DNA of 64,000 nucleotides from Thermoplasmata archaeon UBA61 (lineage in GTDB: Archaea; Thermoplasmatota; Thermoplasmata; Lutacidiplasmatales; UBA184), in assembly GCA_002503985.1 (NCBI GenBank), contig DASW01000002.1, forward strand, positions 248,001 through 312,000, in the 5' to 3' direction. Below, piece after piece: positions 1-8,549 of this stretch (the first letter of the stretch is position 1; the number at the start of each line of letters is the position of its first letter). A program made the position numbers and the translations under genes. A model generated the notes under the pieces. That model had not been told where the DNA came from, ran no database searches, and worked only from the letters and a program-made list of their open reading frames with translations.

Positions 1-1
1 G

Positions 2-433
2 ACCCTCTGGACCTCGGACGTGGACCTCGAATTTGGGAATCCCCCTGCCGCCGCGGTGATGACCAGCGCCACGTCGGGCTCGTTCCAGTACACGATACCC
101 TCGGGAGCGGCCGCAGGAACCCAGTCGTTGTGGGTGACCGTCTCCGCGGTGAGCTCTTGCACCAACTATTGCTCGGCCCTCGGACAGGTCTCGTACTCGG
201 TGAACCCGAACCCGTCCGTCATGAACCTAGAGCTGGGCGCGGGCTCGGGAGTAACGGTCGGCTGGCTGATCCTGCTGATCGTGATCGCTGTGGTAGCCGT
301 GGTCCTGTTCCTCTTAATCCGACGCGGTCGGATCCCCCGGAGTCCGAGCGCCCCAGCAACGGAGTGGCAGAAGCCGGAGGCTCCCCCGACGACCGAGGAG
401 GCTTCGCCGCCTCCCCCTCCGCCGCCCCCGTAA
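2..433 (+). CDS. C-terminal part of a membrane-anchored surface protein (5' end outside window)
   Basis: The frame is open from the left edge, so the N-terminus is missing; a GTG at position 20 is probably internal. The visible 143 residues are a Ser/Thr/Gly-rich extracellular stretch with a Cys pair (SCTNYC), one hydrophobic segment near residues 85-105 followed by basic RRGR, and a short Pro/Glu-rich cytoplasmic tail ending in eight prolines. This is the usual C-terminal anchor of large Thermoplasmata secreted proteins, and the 16.6-21.5 kb protein ends the same way. The function of the ectodomain cannot be read from this fragment. Confidence 0.7.
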   Translation, partial: TLWTSDVDLEFGNPPAAAVMTSATSGSFQYTIPSGAAAGTQSLWVTVSAVSSCTNYCSALGQVSYSVNPNPSVMNLELGAGSGVTVGWLILLIVIAVVAVVLFLLIRRGRIPRSPSAPATEWQKPEAPPTTEEASPPPPPPPP

Positions 434-753
434 CGAGAGGATGGGACCCCCGAGCCAACCCTTTCCCCCCTGTCCTTCTCGGCCGGACCCCCCAGCGGTA
501 GGACCGCCGTCAAGGCCCGGCGTACCGCGAGCTCCGTCCGGGCCCGGGCCGTGTCGCTCCAGCGAATGCCGCCGTTGTCGAAGGTGCGAAGGGCGAGTTC
601 CCGTAGGAGTCCCGCCTCTTCGGCGGAGCCCACCAAGCAGTAATACGTCGAGGTCGGTTCGAGCAGGAGAATGGCACGCGATGCACGGCCGTGGGGAGGG
701 TCCCCGTCCCTGACCCCGGGGTTTGCCGGTAGCTCGTTGCCCCGCCCTATCAC
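166..753 (-). CDS. Possible small gene or remnant antisense to the gap after the first gene
   Basis: The 353 bases between 433 and 787 have no plus-strand gene. On the minus strand, positions about 690 down to 440 read like a normal protein: balanced composition and a GC-rich third codon position, with stretches such as LLLEPTSTYYCLVG and ELALRTFDNGGIRW. No stop appears until 166, so the C-terminal part would run antisense through the previous gene, which is odd. GTG 753 is a possible start. It may be a real gene of unknown family, a remnant, or chance. I recognise no domain. Confidence 0.25.
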   Translation of the reverse strand: MIGRGNELPANPGVRDGDPPHGRASRAILLLEPTSTYYCLVGSAEEAGLLRELALRTFDNGGIRWSDTARARTELAVRRALTAVLPLGGPAEKDRGERVGSGVPSSRYGGGGGGGGEASSVVGGASGFCHSVAGALGLRGIRPRRIKRNRTTATTAITISRISQPTVTPEPAPSSRFMTDGFGFTEYETCPRAEQ

Positions 754-786
754 GGCCCGCACGCCACGTGGAGAGGTCTCCAACCT

Positions 787-1905
787 GTGTCCGTGAGCGA
801 GTTGTTCCAGCCCTTCCGGCTGAACGGGCTCGCCCTCGCCAACCGGATCGTGATGGCGCCGATGACGCGGAACTTCTCCCCAAGGGGCGTCCCCGGTGCC
901 GACGTCGTAGCCTACTATCGCCGCCGGGCCGAGGGGGGCGTGGGCCTGATCCTCACCGAGGGAACCGCTCCGTGCCCGGGAGCCCAGAACGCCCCGAGGG
1001 TCCCGCACATCTACGGGGAGGCGGCGGTCCAAGGGTGGGCGAAGGTCGTGTCCGCGGTGCACGCGGCCGGGGGACACATCGGCATGCAGCTGTGGCACGT
1101 CGGTGCCGCCCAGAGCTCGAGCGGGTCCTCGAAACTTCCCGCCGCTCCGGTCAGCCCGTCAGGGTTGTACGGGCCCGGCCGAAAGGTCGGCGAGCCGATG
1201 ACTCAGGCCGAGATCGATGCCGCCATCGAGGCGTTCGCGCAGGGCGCCGCCGAGGCCCAACGGGTCGGGTTCGATGCGGTCGAGGTCCACGGCGCGCATG
1301 GGTATCTCATCGACCAGTTCTTCTGGGGGGCCACGAACCACCGCACGGACCGCTACGGCGGCGACCTGGTCGACCGCACCCAATTCGCCGCTGAGGTCAT
1401 CCGCACTTGTCGCCGCCGGGTCGGGCCCGGTTTCCCGCTCTTGCTGCGGTTCTCGCAATGGAAACCGCAAGACTACTCGGCCCGCCTGGCCACCAACCCC
1501 GCGGAGCTTCGTCGGTTCCTGGCGCCTCTCGTGGCCGCCGGTGTTGACGCGTTCCACTGCTCGACACGACGCTTCTGGGAGCCCGAGTTCGAAGGGAGCG
1601 ACCTCAACCTCGCGGGTTGGACCAAGAAGCTCACGGGAAGACCCACGATCACGGTGGGCTCCGTTGCTCTGGACACCGACTTCACCGAACCGTTTCGTGG
1701 GGCCACGGGCGCGACCCCGGAAGAGGACGTCCGCACGGTGCGGCATCTCGACCGACTTCTCGAAATGCTCGCCCGAGGCGACTTCGACCTCGTGGCCATC
1801 GGACGCGCCCTGCTCGCCGACCCCGCGTGGCCTCAGAAGGTCCGAGATGGGCGTATCCGAGAGATCCGCCCCTTCACGTCGAAGGTCCTAGAGACTCTCT
1901 TCTAG
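787..1905 (+). CDS. NADH:flavin oxidoreductase, Old Yellow Enzyme family
   Basis: A 372-residue FMN-dependent ene-reductase-type TIM barrel. Family motifs are in order: LANRIVMAPMTRNF near the N-terminus (FMN-binding first strand), GMQLWHVG near 100, HGAHGYLIDQFF and TNHRTDRYGGDLVDR near 170-195 (substrate and active-site region), and a C-terminal phosphate-binding strand before VAIGRALLADP. These enzymes reduce activated C=C bonds of enones or nitro compounds using NAD(P)H; the physiological substrate cannot be inferred. The GTG start at 787 leaves a normal family N-terminus. It is likely cytoplasmic and stands alone, without a clear operon partner. Confidence 0.9.
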   Translation: MSVSELFQPFRLNGLALANRIVMAPMTRNFSPRGVPGADVVAYYRRRAEGGVGLILTEGTAPCPGAQNAPRVPHIYGEAAVQGWAKVVSAVHAAGGHIGMQLWHVGAAQSSSGSSKLPAAPVSPSGLYGPGRKVGEPMTQAEIDAAIEAFAQGAAEAQRVGFDAVEVHGAHGYLIDQFFWGATNHRTDRYGGDLVDRTQFAAEVIRTCRRRVGPGFPLLLRFSQWKPQDYSARLATNPAELRRFLAPLVAAGVDAFHCSTRRFWEPEFEGSDLNLAGWTKKLTGRPTITVGSVALDTDFTEPFRGATGATPEEDVRTVRHLDRLLEMLARGDFDLVAIGRALLADPAWPQKVRDGRIREIRPFTSKVLETLF

Positions 1906-2049
1906 ACGGGACGAGCCCGCGACAGGTGGAACGCCGTCCGCTCCGGGAGCGCCGGACACAGGGCCGGACAGTTTCAGCCCTTTGGCCCATGGATCCGAGC
2001 GGATGGATGGTTTCTCTTTCGGATCTCCAACCCGGGGTCGGTCCTGTGG

Positions 2050-2352
2050 TCACGAGAGGTCGATGCGCGAGCGCAGCCGGCGGTCCGCTTCCGCGTCGGA
2101 GATCCCCTCGGCCGAGAGCACCTTGGACGGAGAGGAACCCGCTTGAGCCCAATCGACCGACGGGCGAGGCAGGCCAAGCCAGTCCGCCATCATCGCTGCC
2201 ACAGCCCGATTGGCCGCCCCGCCCACGGGCGGGGCGCGACAGGAGACCACCCAGCGTTTTCGCCAGGGGTCCCAAGCGAGAGCGTCCGCCGCGCTTCCGG
2301 GTTTCACCCAGATCCGTACCTGCGCCACGGAGGGGCCTCGCGGGTGGCCCAC
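2050..2352 (-). CDS. DUF167 (YggU-like) protein
   Basis: A 100-residue protein with the DUF167 core: a beta strand with VRIWVKPGS, then CRAPPVGGAANRAVAAMMADWLGLP, the conserved APPV-G-AN signature of YggU-type proteins. The family is small, soluble and of unknown function. GTG 2352 and GTG 2328 are both possible starts; 2328 would give a start just before the conserved first strand. It is convergent with the upstream oxidoreductase gene and divergent from the membrane-protein pair that follows. Confidence 0.75.
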   Translation of the reverse strand: MGHPRGPSVAQVRIWVKPGSAADALAWDPWRKRWVVSCRAPPVGGAANRAVAAMMADWLGLPRPSVDWAQAGSSPSKVLSAEGISDAEADRRLRSRIDLS

Positions 2353-2474
2353 CGCGAGCCCTCGGACATCTACTTTGTGTCCGCGGACCCAGAACCACGA
2401 ACGGAGGGCCCTTTCGACGGGCTCGATAGGTTTTCAAGGGAGGGCCACGCGTCTTGAGAGGGAGGGCATCGCCA

Positions 2475-3296
2475 GTGGCCGCGCTGACCGTCCCTACGCA
2501 TCGACGGCCTCCCGCGATATATCGTGCCGCGCGAGCGTTGCGGGTGGTGAGCGCGATCGTCCTCGTCCTCCTGATCCTCTACGCGGGGACGGTCGCCTAC
2601 TCCGCCATCGAGGTCGCCCGCTCGAGCGTCCAGTCCCACTCTCTTTCGGCGTCGTTCGCATCCAACGGGACGGTCGAGATCGCCGGGTCGTTCACGCTGT
2701 CGAACCCGGGGCTCTACCCCATCGACAAGGTAGCGCTGACCGCCCTCATCGCGAACGGTGAGGGCGTCTTCCTCGGCCGGCTGGCCGTAGGACCGAACGA
2801 CATCGCGCCCTCCTCGACCGGGGTCTTTCCCTTCGCCATCTACCTGCCGGTATCGGTCTCCGCGGCGGAATCCCTGCTCACCGTCGACCAGACCCTGGGC
2901 GTGAACGCCTGGGGGAACGCGACGTACGCCTACCTGTTCCCCCTTTCGATCTCGCTGGTGGAGAACCGCTCGTGGGGTGCCCCCTTCGAGGGCTTCCGCG
3001 CGACGGTAAGAACCCCGACCGGAGGGGGCGGGACCCTCCTCGTACCCGTCCTAGTGACGTTCTCGAACCATGCCAATTCCCCGGACCAGGGGACGCTCGC
3101 ATTCGTCATTGAGTCGTCCGGTGGCATCGTCTGCGGAAGCGGCTCGTTCCCGATCAACGACGCCGCCGGTGCGCTCTACGACCAGACCGAGAACGTGGCC
3201 GTGAGCGCCGGCTGTTCCCTCACCGGGGGCCATCTATTGACCACCTACTCGTCGGGCGGCAGCACGGTCCCTCTCCCCCCGGAGGCGATCCCGTGA
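2475..3296 (+). CDS. Membrane-anchored extracellular protein of unknown function
   Basis: One N-terminal transmembrane segment (about residues 26-46, VVSAIVLVLLILYAG) is followed by about 225 residues that look extracellular: beta-rich, many Ser/Thr/Gly/Asn and two Cys (CGSG and GCSL) that could form a disulfide. The sequence FTLSNPGLYPIDKVAL resembles LEA14-type beta-sandwich domains, but weakly. GTG 2475 is chosen because GGAGGG lies 8 bases upstream; TTG 2454 in the same frame has no such site. The stop overlaps the next start by four bases (GTGA), so the two genes are co-transcribed. Confidence 0.6.
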   Translation: MAALTVPTHRRPPAIYRAARALRVVSAIVLVLLILYAGTVAYSAIEVARSSVQSHSLSASFASNGTVEIAGSFTLSNPGLYPIDKVALTALIANGEGVFLGRLAVGPNDIAPSSTGVFPFAIYLPVSVSAAESLLTVDQTLGVNAWGNATYAYLFPLSISLVENRSWGAPFEGFRATVRTPTGGGGTLLVPVLVTFSNHANSPDQGTLAFVIESSGGIVCGSGSFPINDAAGALYDQTENVAVSAGCSLTGGHLLTTYSSGGSTVPLPPEAIP

Positions 3297-3793
3297 GCGG
3301 CTCGGGCAAAGTCGTCGTGCCGAGGCAGGAGACCGGTGGGTACCAGATCCCGTCGCTCGGTTACCGTATTCTAGTCGCCGCCCTTCGCCTCATTCCGGCG
3401 TTCTTCCTGCTGGTGGCCCTGCCGGTAGCGGCGCTCACCTTTGTCGATTCCCGGGGAATCGCGCTTCCGATATCGGTCTTCGCGGTGGAGGGCTGGGGAT
3501 TCCTCCTGCTCGGCCTGGGCACCGCCCAGTACATCTCGAAGCCGACCCGGGCCTACGGGCCTCTCATGGTCGTCACGTCCCTGCTGGGCCTTCTCTACCT
3601 ATTCTACGCGCTCACGCTCTCACCCTACCGCTTCGTGATCCCCGGAGGGTCGGCGTCCATATCCGCGGGGTACTCGATGTTCCTCGAGCTCGTGATGATC
3701 GTGCCGGCGATCGGGATCATCGTCGGGCTCCTCATCACCGCCGAGGACGCCCGGGCGCCGAAAGAGCGCCTACCGTTCGACTTCCCGGCGTGA
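3293..3793 (+). CDS. Four-helix membrane protein, partner of the preceding gene
   Basis: A 166-residue integral membrane protein with about four hydrophobic segments (near residues 22-45, 52-70, 83-105 and 122-146) and short charged ends. No catalytic motif is visible. It starts with GTG inside the stop of the upstream gene (four-base overlap), so the exported protein and this membrane protein are probably translated together and may act as one complex. Function unknown. Confidence 0.6.
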   Translation: MSGSGKVVVPRQETGGYQIPSLGYRILVAALRLIPAFFLLVALPVAALTFVDSRGIALPISVFAVEGWGFLLLGLGTAQYISKPTRAYGPLMVVTSLLGLLYLFYALTLSPYRFVIPGGSASISAGYSMFLELVMIVPAIGIIVGLLITAEDARAPKERLPFDFPA

Positions 3794-3804
3794 CCGGGTC
3801 GCGC

Positions 3805-4275
3805 CTACACGCCCGCGACCGTCGCTTCGACGATGCGGACCGGCGTCCGCGGTCGGTCGTGCGCGTCCCTCGGGACCGCCGCGATCTTCTCCACCACGTC
3901 CTGGCCGGAGCGGACCTTGCCGAAGACGGCGTGCTTCCGGTCGAGCCATGGGGTCGCGGCGAGCGTGATGAAGAACTGGCTCCCGCCGGTGTTGGGGCCG
4001 GCGTTCGCCATCGAGAGGACCCCGGGACCATCGTGCCGCAGCGTGGAATCGAACTCGTCGGGGATGGTGTAGCCTGGGCCACCCGTACCATCGCCCTTCG
4101 GGCACCCGCCCTGGATCATGAACCCCGGAATTACTCGATGGAACGCGAGCCCGTTGTAGAACCCCTTCCGGACGAGCGAGACAAAATTCTCGACCGTTTT
4201 GGGCGCGCGGTCGCGGAAGAGGTCGATCCGGATGTCTCCGAGGGTCGTGCGAAACGTCGCGGTCGGCTGAGCCAT
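3805..4275 (-). CDS. Peptidyl-prolyl cis-trans isomerase, cyclophilin type
   Basis: A 156-residue single-domain cyclophilin that catalyses proline isomerisation during folding. Active-site motifs are clear: FHRVIPGFMIQGG (catalytic Arg and Phe), GPGVLSMANAGPNTGGSQFFI, and HAVFGKV near the C-terminus. The frame extends 15 codons further upstream, but ATG 4275 (MAQPTATFRTTLG) places the first beta strand where the family starts. No signal peptide, so cytoplasmic. It is convergent with the membrane-protein pair; only 11 bases separate the stops. Confidence 0.92.
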   Translation of the reverse strand: MAQPTATFRTTLGDIRIDLFRDRAPKTVENFVSLVRKGFYNGLAFHRVIPGFMIQGGCPKGDGTGGPGYTIPDEFDSTLRHDGPGVLSMANAGPNTGGSQFFITLAATPWLDRKHAVFGKVRSGQDVVEKIAAVPRDAHDRPRTPVRIVEATVAGV

Positions 4276-4386
4276 GCCCGGGAAAGAACCCTCGAGCTGA
4301 AAAGCAAGACCTCCAGCCATCCGGTTTAAGTGGACGGCCGCCCGTTCTCGAGCCCGGAGGATGGGAGGGGGCCCTCGCTAGGTCCG

Positions 4387-4902
4387 ATGAACCGGTCGAT
4401 CGTCTACATCGGGGTCGCCCTCATCGGCATCGGGTTCGCCCTCGTCGCCTACCCGATCGCATTCACGGGCCGCGAGCAGCTCGACCTCGAGCAGGAGCTC
4501 GGGTTCCTCGCCGCGCCGATGGGCCTCGTGGTCGTGATGCTCGGAGCCCTCGCTCAGGACCCGACCCGCACCACGGTCGGAGGGGCTTTCGGCAACCCCT
4601 ATGTCGACCTCCAGCGGCCCAAGCACGGTCCTCCGGTCGAACCCCGATCCCGCCGCCTGTTCAACCCGCACGAGCCCGCGAACTGTCGGTACTGTCGAAC
4701 GGTAATCACCTCCGACCTGGCCCAGTGCCCCCGATGCGCCCGGGCCCGCGACTGCCGGAGCTGCGGCCGTCCGCTCGGGATGGTGAACGACCGGGTGACG
4801 TGCCCGACGTGCGCCCGCATCGAGGGGCTATGCAACTGCCCGCTCCTCGCTCGGCCGGTCGCGCCATCTCGACCCAACCTGCCCCTATCCCGGAGGCGGT
4901 GA
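4387..4902 (+). CDS. Membrane protein with a C-terminal double zinc ribbon
   Basis: ATG 4387 gives 171 residues: two hydrophobic segments (about 4-24 and 41-60), a linker, then a Cys-rich cytoplasmic part with CRYC, CPRC, CRSC, CPTC and CNC, i.e. two or more zinc ribbons. This architecture is common in Thermoplasmata and functions are unassigned. Its stop is shared with the GTG of the RNase HI gene in a four-base overlap, suggesting translational coupling. Confidence 0.65.
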   Translation: MNRSIVYIGVALIGIGFALVAYPIAFTGREQLDLEQELGFLAAPMGLVVVMLGALAQDPTRTTVGGAFGNPYVDLQRPKHGPPVEPRSRRLFNPHEPANCRYCRTVITSDLAQCPRCARARDCRSCGRPLGMVNDRVTCPTCARIEGLCNCPLLARPVAPSRPNLPLSRRR

Positions 4903-5450
4903 GCGCCGTGCCCGACGACGTCGTCCTGCCCCGGGGGATCGCCGTGCCGGACGCGTCCGCTCCCGTCCTCGTCCACTTCGACGGTTCGTGCCAGCCCCCG
5001 GCCGGCGGGGGTGTCGCGGGTTGGGGATTCGTGATCGAGGGTCCCGGCCTCCATTTCGAGGAGTGCGGGCTCGCGACCCGGCCGTATTCGGCGCACTCCA
5101 CGAACAACGTCGCCGAGTACGTCGGCGCGATCCGGGCCCTCGAACAACTTCGGTCGATCGGCTATACCGGCTCGGTCATCATGGAAGGGGACAGCCAGCT
5201 CGTGGTCCGTCAGATGAACGGCGAGTACGAGGTCCGAGCGGAGCACCTGAAGGCGTACCACGAATGGCTGGGCCAGCTCGCGCGTTCGTTCCAAAGGGTC
5301 GAGTTCCGCTGGGTGCCCCGAGAAGAGAACACGGTGGCCGATGCACTATCGAAGCTTGCGGTCGAAGACGCGTGGGGAGACGCGAAACGCCACCGCCCCG
5401 TCCGTTTGTTCCCGGTCGTGGAAGAGGAACCGGGGACGCGACCGCGCTGA
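4899..5450 (+). CDS. rnhA: Ribonuclease HI family protein
   Basis: Hydrolyses RNA in RNA/DNA hybrids. The four acidic active-site residues of RNase HI are in order: Asp in HFDGSCQPP, Glu in NNVAEYVGAI, Asp in MEGDSQLVVRQM and Asp in NTVADALSKL. The spacing fits the short archaeal/bacterial-like type without a long basic handle. GTG 4899 overlaps the upstream stop by four bases and follows GGAGG; GTG 4908 is an alternative. About 25 residues precede the fold. Cytoplasmic. Confidence 0.88.
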   Translation: MSAVPDDVVLPRGIAVPDASAPVLVHFDGSCQPPAGGGVAGWGFVIEGPGLHFEECGLATRPYSAHSTNNVAEYVGAIRALEQLRSIGYTGSVIMEGDSQLVVRQMNGEYEVRAEHLKAYHEWLGQLARSFQRVEFRWVPREENTVADALSKLAVEDAWGDAKRHRPVRLFPVVEEEPGTRPR

Positions 5451-5473
5451 AATACGCGGTCCTCCGGGTACGG

Positions 5474-5695
5474 TCAGCCCCAGCGCACGGTGTAGACGAG
5501 CGTGCGGCCTTCCATCGCCGCACGAGCCCGCGCCGGGTCCACGTACGTGGCGAACGCCGCGGCCGCTTCCGGCGTGAGCTTCGGCCGGACCCCGTAGCCC
5601 CTCGGCTCTCCCTGACCGAGAAAGACCCGTCGAGAGGGGATTTCTATCGCCGGTTCGGGTGGGGACGGGGACGGTTTACGGATCGCCCCGCTCAT
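5474..5695 (-). CDS. Small hypothetical protein
   Basis: A 73-residue frame from ATG 5695. The N-terminal 25 residues are Pro/Ser-rich, the rest (FLGQGEPRGYGVRPKLTPEAAAAFATYV) looks like a compact alpha/beta unit with normal codon use. I recognise no family. It is convergent with RNase HI (23 bases between stops). Reading it as a gene rests mainly on protein-like composition, so confidence is moderate. Confidence 0.45.
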   Translation of the reverse strand: MSGAIRKPSPSPPEPAIEIPSRRVFLGQGEPRGYGVRPKLTPEAAAAFATYVDPARARAAMEGRTLVYTVRWG

Positions 5696-6036
5696 GCGAC
5701 CCAGATCCCCTCGGACGCGACGGATGGCGTGTCGAGGCGAAGACAGGGGAGAATCGCGAGGGGAATGGCAACGTCCTCCATGGGGGGTCCGAAATGCGCG
5801 GGCAACGCCGCGAGAATCGCACGGCCGTCGGGATTGTCGGACACGTCCGCAGCAACCTGTCAGACGCACGTCGTACATAAAGCTGAAAGTTCGACTGGAA
5901 ACGGAGGGGTCCCGGTCACCACGCTGAGGTAAACGCTTGGCGGACATCGGGCGGACCGAAATCGGTCCGGGGGCGACTTTCGGTGCCCCTTCTTAAAGGG
6001 GGGGTCGTTGGGTCCTCGGTCGAAGGAGAGAGCACG
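5696..6036. other. Gene-free stretch before the M2 peptidase gene
   Basis: No convincing coding frame on either strand. A TATA-like TACATAAAG lies at about 5873 and a perfect 6-bp hairpin (CCCCTT/AAGGGG, 4-base loop) at 5987-6002 just ahead of the peptidase Shine-Dalgarno AAGGAGAG. Otherwise nothing recognised. Confidence 0.4.
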
Positions 6037-7764
6037 ATGGCGGTCTCGGAGATGGGGGAGTTTCTGCGGAGAGCGGAGGCGAGGCTCCTCGACCTCACCG
6101 TCGAGTCCCAGAAAGCGGACTGGGTCTACGACACGTACATCACGCCGGACAGCGAGCTCCTGGCCGCTCGAGCGTATTCCCGGCTCATCGGGGCGACCGC
6201 CGAGCTCGCGAAGGAATCGACGAGCTTCTCGACCCAGGGCCTCTCGGACGTAGACGTGAGGAAGGCCAAGCTGCTGCGCGTGCTGCTGCCCCTGGTCGCC
6301 CCGTCGGACCCGACCGAGTCCGAGGAGCTTTCCCGCCGGGTGACCGCGATGCGCGGGATCTACTCGAAAGGCCGCTACACCCCGCGGTCCATGCCCGAGC
6401 CGCTCGACCTTCAAGGGCTGTCACGGGTCCTCAGCGAGAGCCGGGACCCGACGCTCCTCGAAGAGGTCTGGCGGGGATGGCATGCCGTGGGTCGGGAGAT
6501 CCGACCCGACTTCGTTCGGTACGTCGAGCTCGCCAACCGCGGCGCGACCGAGCTCGGGTTCTCGGACACCGGCGCGATGTGGCGCTCGAAGTACGACATG
6601 GACCCCAACGCGTTCGCCCGCGAGGTCGACCGCCTTTGGTCCGAGGTGGAACCGCTCTACCGGTCCCTTCATGCCTACGTCCGACGCCGCCTGCTGGAGC
6701 ATTACGGCGGGGACCAAGTACCCGCGCAAGGGTCGCTTCCGATCCACTTGCTCGGCGACATGTGGGGGCAGTCGTGGGAGAATGCGTTCCCGCTCCTCGC
6801 CCCACCGTCGACCGCGCCGGACCTAAACCTGACGCGGATCCTGGTGGGGCGGGGTCTCTCGCCGACCGACATGGTGCGGACGGCGGAGCGGTTCTTCACC
6901 TCCCTCGGATTCGACCCGCTCCCGACCACGTTCTGGGAGCGCTCGATGTTCGTCCGGCCGCGCGACCGGGAGGTCGTCTGCCACGCGAGCGCATGGGACG
7001 TCGATTACGTCGATGACCTTCGGCTCAAGATGTGCATTGAGATCACCGCCGACGATTTCATGACGGTCCACCATGAGCTGGGGCACAACTACTACCAGCG
7101 GGCGTACGCCGGCCAGCCGTTCCTGTTCCGCGAGAGCGCCCATGACGGGTTTCACGAAGCGATCGGGGACACCATCGCGCTCTCGGTGACGCCGGAGTAC
7201 CTTGTCCAAATCGGTCTCCTCGACCGGCCGACCGACCCGAGCGGCGACATCGGCCTCCTCCTAAGGAGGGCCCTCGAGAAGGTGGCGTTCCTCCCGTTCG
7301 GCCTCGTCGTCGACAAGTGGCGCTGGGACGTCTTCTCGGGAGAGATCCCTCCCTCGGAGTACAATGCGGCGTGGTGGGAGATGCGTCAGCGCTACCAGGG
7401 GATCGCCCCCCCGGGCCCGCGCGGCGACGAGGAGTTCGACCCCGGTGCCAAGTTCCACGTTCCGGCGAACGTGCCGTACATGCGCTACTTCCTCGCGGAC
7501 ATCCTCCAGTTCCAGTTCCATCGAGCGCTCGCCCGAGAGGTCGGCGCCTCCGGTCCTCTCCACCGAGCGTCCATCTACGGCTCGAAGGAGGCCGGTCGGC
7601 GGCTCGGCCGGACCCTCGAGATGGGAACGAGCCGAGAGTGGCCCGACGCGCTCGAGGTGTTGACCGGAGACCGCCGGATGGAGTCGAAAGGGCTTCTCGA
7701 GTACTTCGCGCCGCTCCAGCAATGGCTCGACGAGCAGAACCGCACGAGCCCCGTCGGGTGGTAG
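6037..7764 (+). CDS. M2-family (ACE-like) zinc peptidyl-dipeptidase
   Basis: A 575-residue gluzincin matching peptidase family M2 (angiotensin-converting-enzyme fold). The zinc site HHELGH (about residues 344-349) is followed about 25 residues later by FHEAIGD, whose Glu is the third ligand, and then ALSVTPEYLVQIGLL, all characteristic of M2. There is no signal peptide or membrane segment, so it should act in the cytoplasm, trimming dipeptides from peptide C-termini. ATG 6037 has an AAGGAGAG site. The following AlkD gene starts inside its stop region, so the two form an operon. M2 enzymes are uncommon in archaea; transfer from bacteria is plausible. Confidence 0.85.
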   Translation: MAVSEMGEFLRRAEARLLDLTVESQKADWVYDTYITPDSELLAARAYSRLIGATAELAKESTSFSTQGLSDVDVRKAKLLRVLLPLVAPSDPTESEELSRRVTAMRGIYSKGRYTPRSMPEPLDLQGLSRVLSESRDPTLLEEVWRGWHAVGREIRPDFVRYVELANRGATELGFSDTGAMWRSKYDMDPNAFAREVDRLWSEVEPLYRSLHAYVRRRLLEHYGGDQVPAQGSLPIHLLGDMWGQSWENAFPLLAPPSTAPDLNLTRILVGRGLSPTDMVRTAERFFTSLGFDPLPTTFWERSMFVRPRDREVVCHASAWDVDYVDDLRLKMCIEITADDFMTVHHELGHNYYQRAYAGQPFLFRESAHDGFHEAIGDTIALSVTPEYLVQIGLLDRPTDPSGDIGLLLRRALEKVAFLPFGLVVDKWRWDVFSGEIPPSEYNAAWWEMRQRYQGIAPPGPRGDEEFDPGAKFHVPANVPYMRYFLADILQFQFHRALAREVGASGPLHRASIYGSKEAGRRLGRTLEMGTSREWPDALEVLTGDRRMESKGLLEYFAPLQQWLDEQNRTSPVGW

Positions 7765-8525
7765 CCGCGGGTCGGCGTCGGCCCGCGTGGGTCGAACGCG
7801 AGCGACGCCGCGTCCTTCGCGAGCTGCGGGCGGGGGCCGGACCCTCGGGGATCGCGTCCCTCCAGTCGTATCTCGGTTCGCCCGTACCGGTGCTTGGAGT
7901 AAGTGTCCCCTACCTCCGTCGGGTCGGTTCGGCGGCCGCTCACCGCATTCAGGGGCGGTCACCCCAAGAGGCCCGGGCGCTGGTCCGCTCGCTCTGGGAG
8001 GGCGCCTCGTTCGAGGAGAAGGAGGTCGCCATCGAACTCCTCGGCCGCCCGCCCCTCATCGACCATGAGGTCGGTTGGCGCCTCGGGGTCCGATGGGTGG
8101 ACGCCGCGACCGGCTGGGCCCTGTCGGACAGCCTCGCTTCGGGCCCGATCGCGACAGAGGTCGCGGCGCACCCCGAACGGTTCGCCGAGCTCCTCCGTTG
8201 GACCTCTTCGAAGAACTTCTGGCGACGAAGGGCATCGGCGTACGCCCTCCGGGCCTGGGTCCTCGCCGGCGAGCTCGACCGACCGTTCGCCCTCCTCTCC
8301 CGACTCTTGGAGGACCCCGAACGCTGGGTCCAGCGGGCGGTCGGCACTTGGCTTAGGGAGTGCTGGAAGAAGGACCGGGCGCGGACCGAACGCTTCCTCC
8401 GTCGTGAGGTGCGTCGTCTCGCCCCCGTGACGATCACCGTCGCGACCGAGCGCGCTCCGAAGAGCTTCCGCGAAGAGCTCCGCCGCTCGAAGGGGCGGCG
8501 GCGCGTCGAGCGGCGAGGGTATTAG
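7758..8525 (+). CDS. AlkD-like HEAT-repeat DNA alkylation repair protein
   Basis: A 255-residue all-helical protein of the DNA alkylation repair (AlkC/AlkD) family, which excises cationic alkylated bases without base flipping. Recognisable segments are VPYLRRVG, the central VDAATGWALSDSLA (catalytic Asp and Trp region) and TSSKNFWRRRASAYALRAWV, the typical DNA-facing basic helices. GTG 7758 overlaps the M2 peptidase stop by 7 bases, so translation is probably coupled. The C-terminus is very basic. Confidence 0.82.
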   Translation: MVAAGRRRPAWVERERRRVLRELRAGAGPSGIASLQSYLGSPVPVLGVSVPYLRRVGSAAAHRIQGRSPQEARALVRSLWEGASFEEKEVAIELLGRPPLIDHEVGWRLGVRWVDAATGWALSDSLASGPIATEVAAHPERFAELLRWTSSKNFWRRRASAYALRAWVLAGELDRPFALLSRLLEDPERWVQRAVGTWLRECWKKDRARTERFLRREVRRLAPVTITVATERAPKSFREELRRSKGRRRVERRGY

Positions 8526-8549
8526 ATTCCCGACCCCTTCCTACCGACG

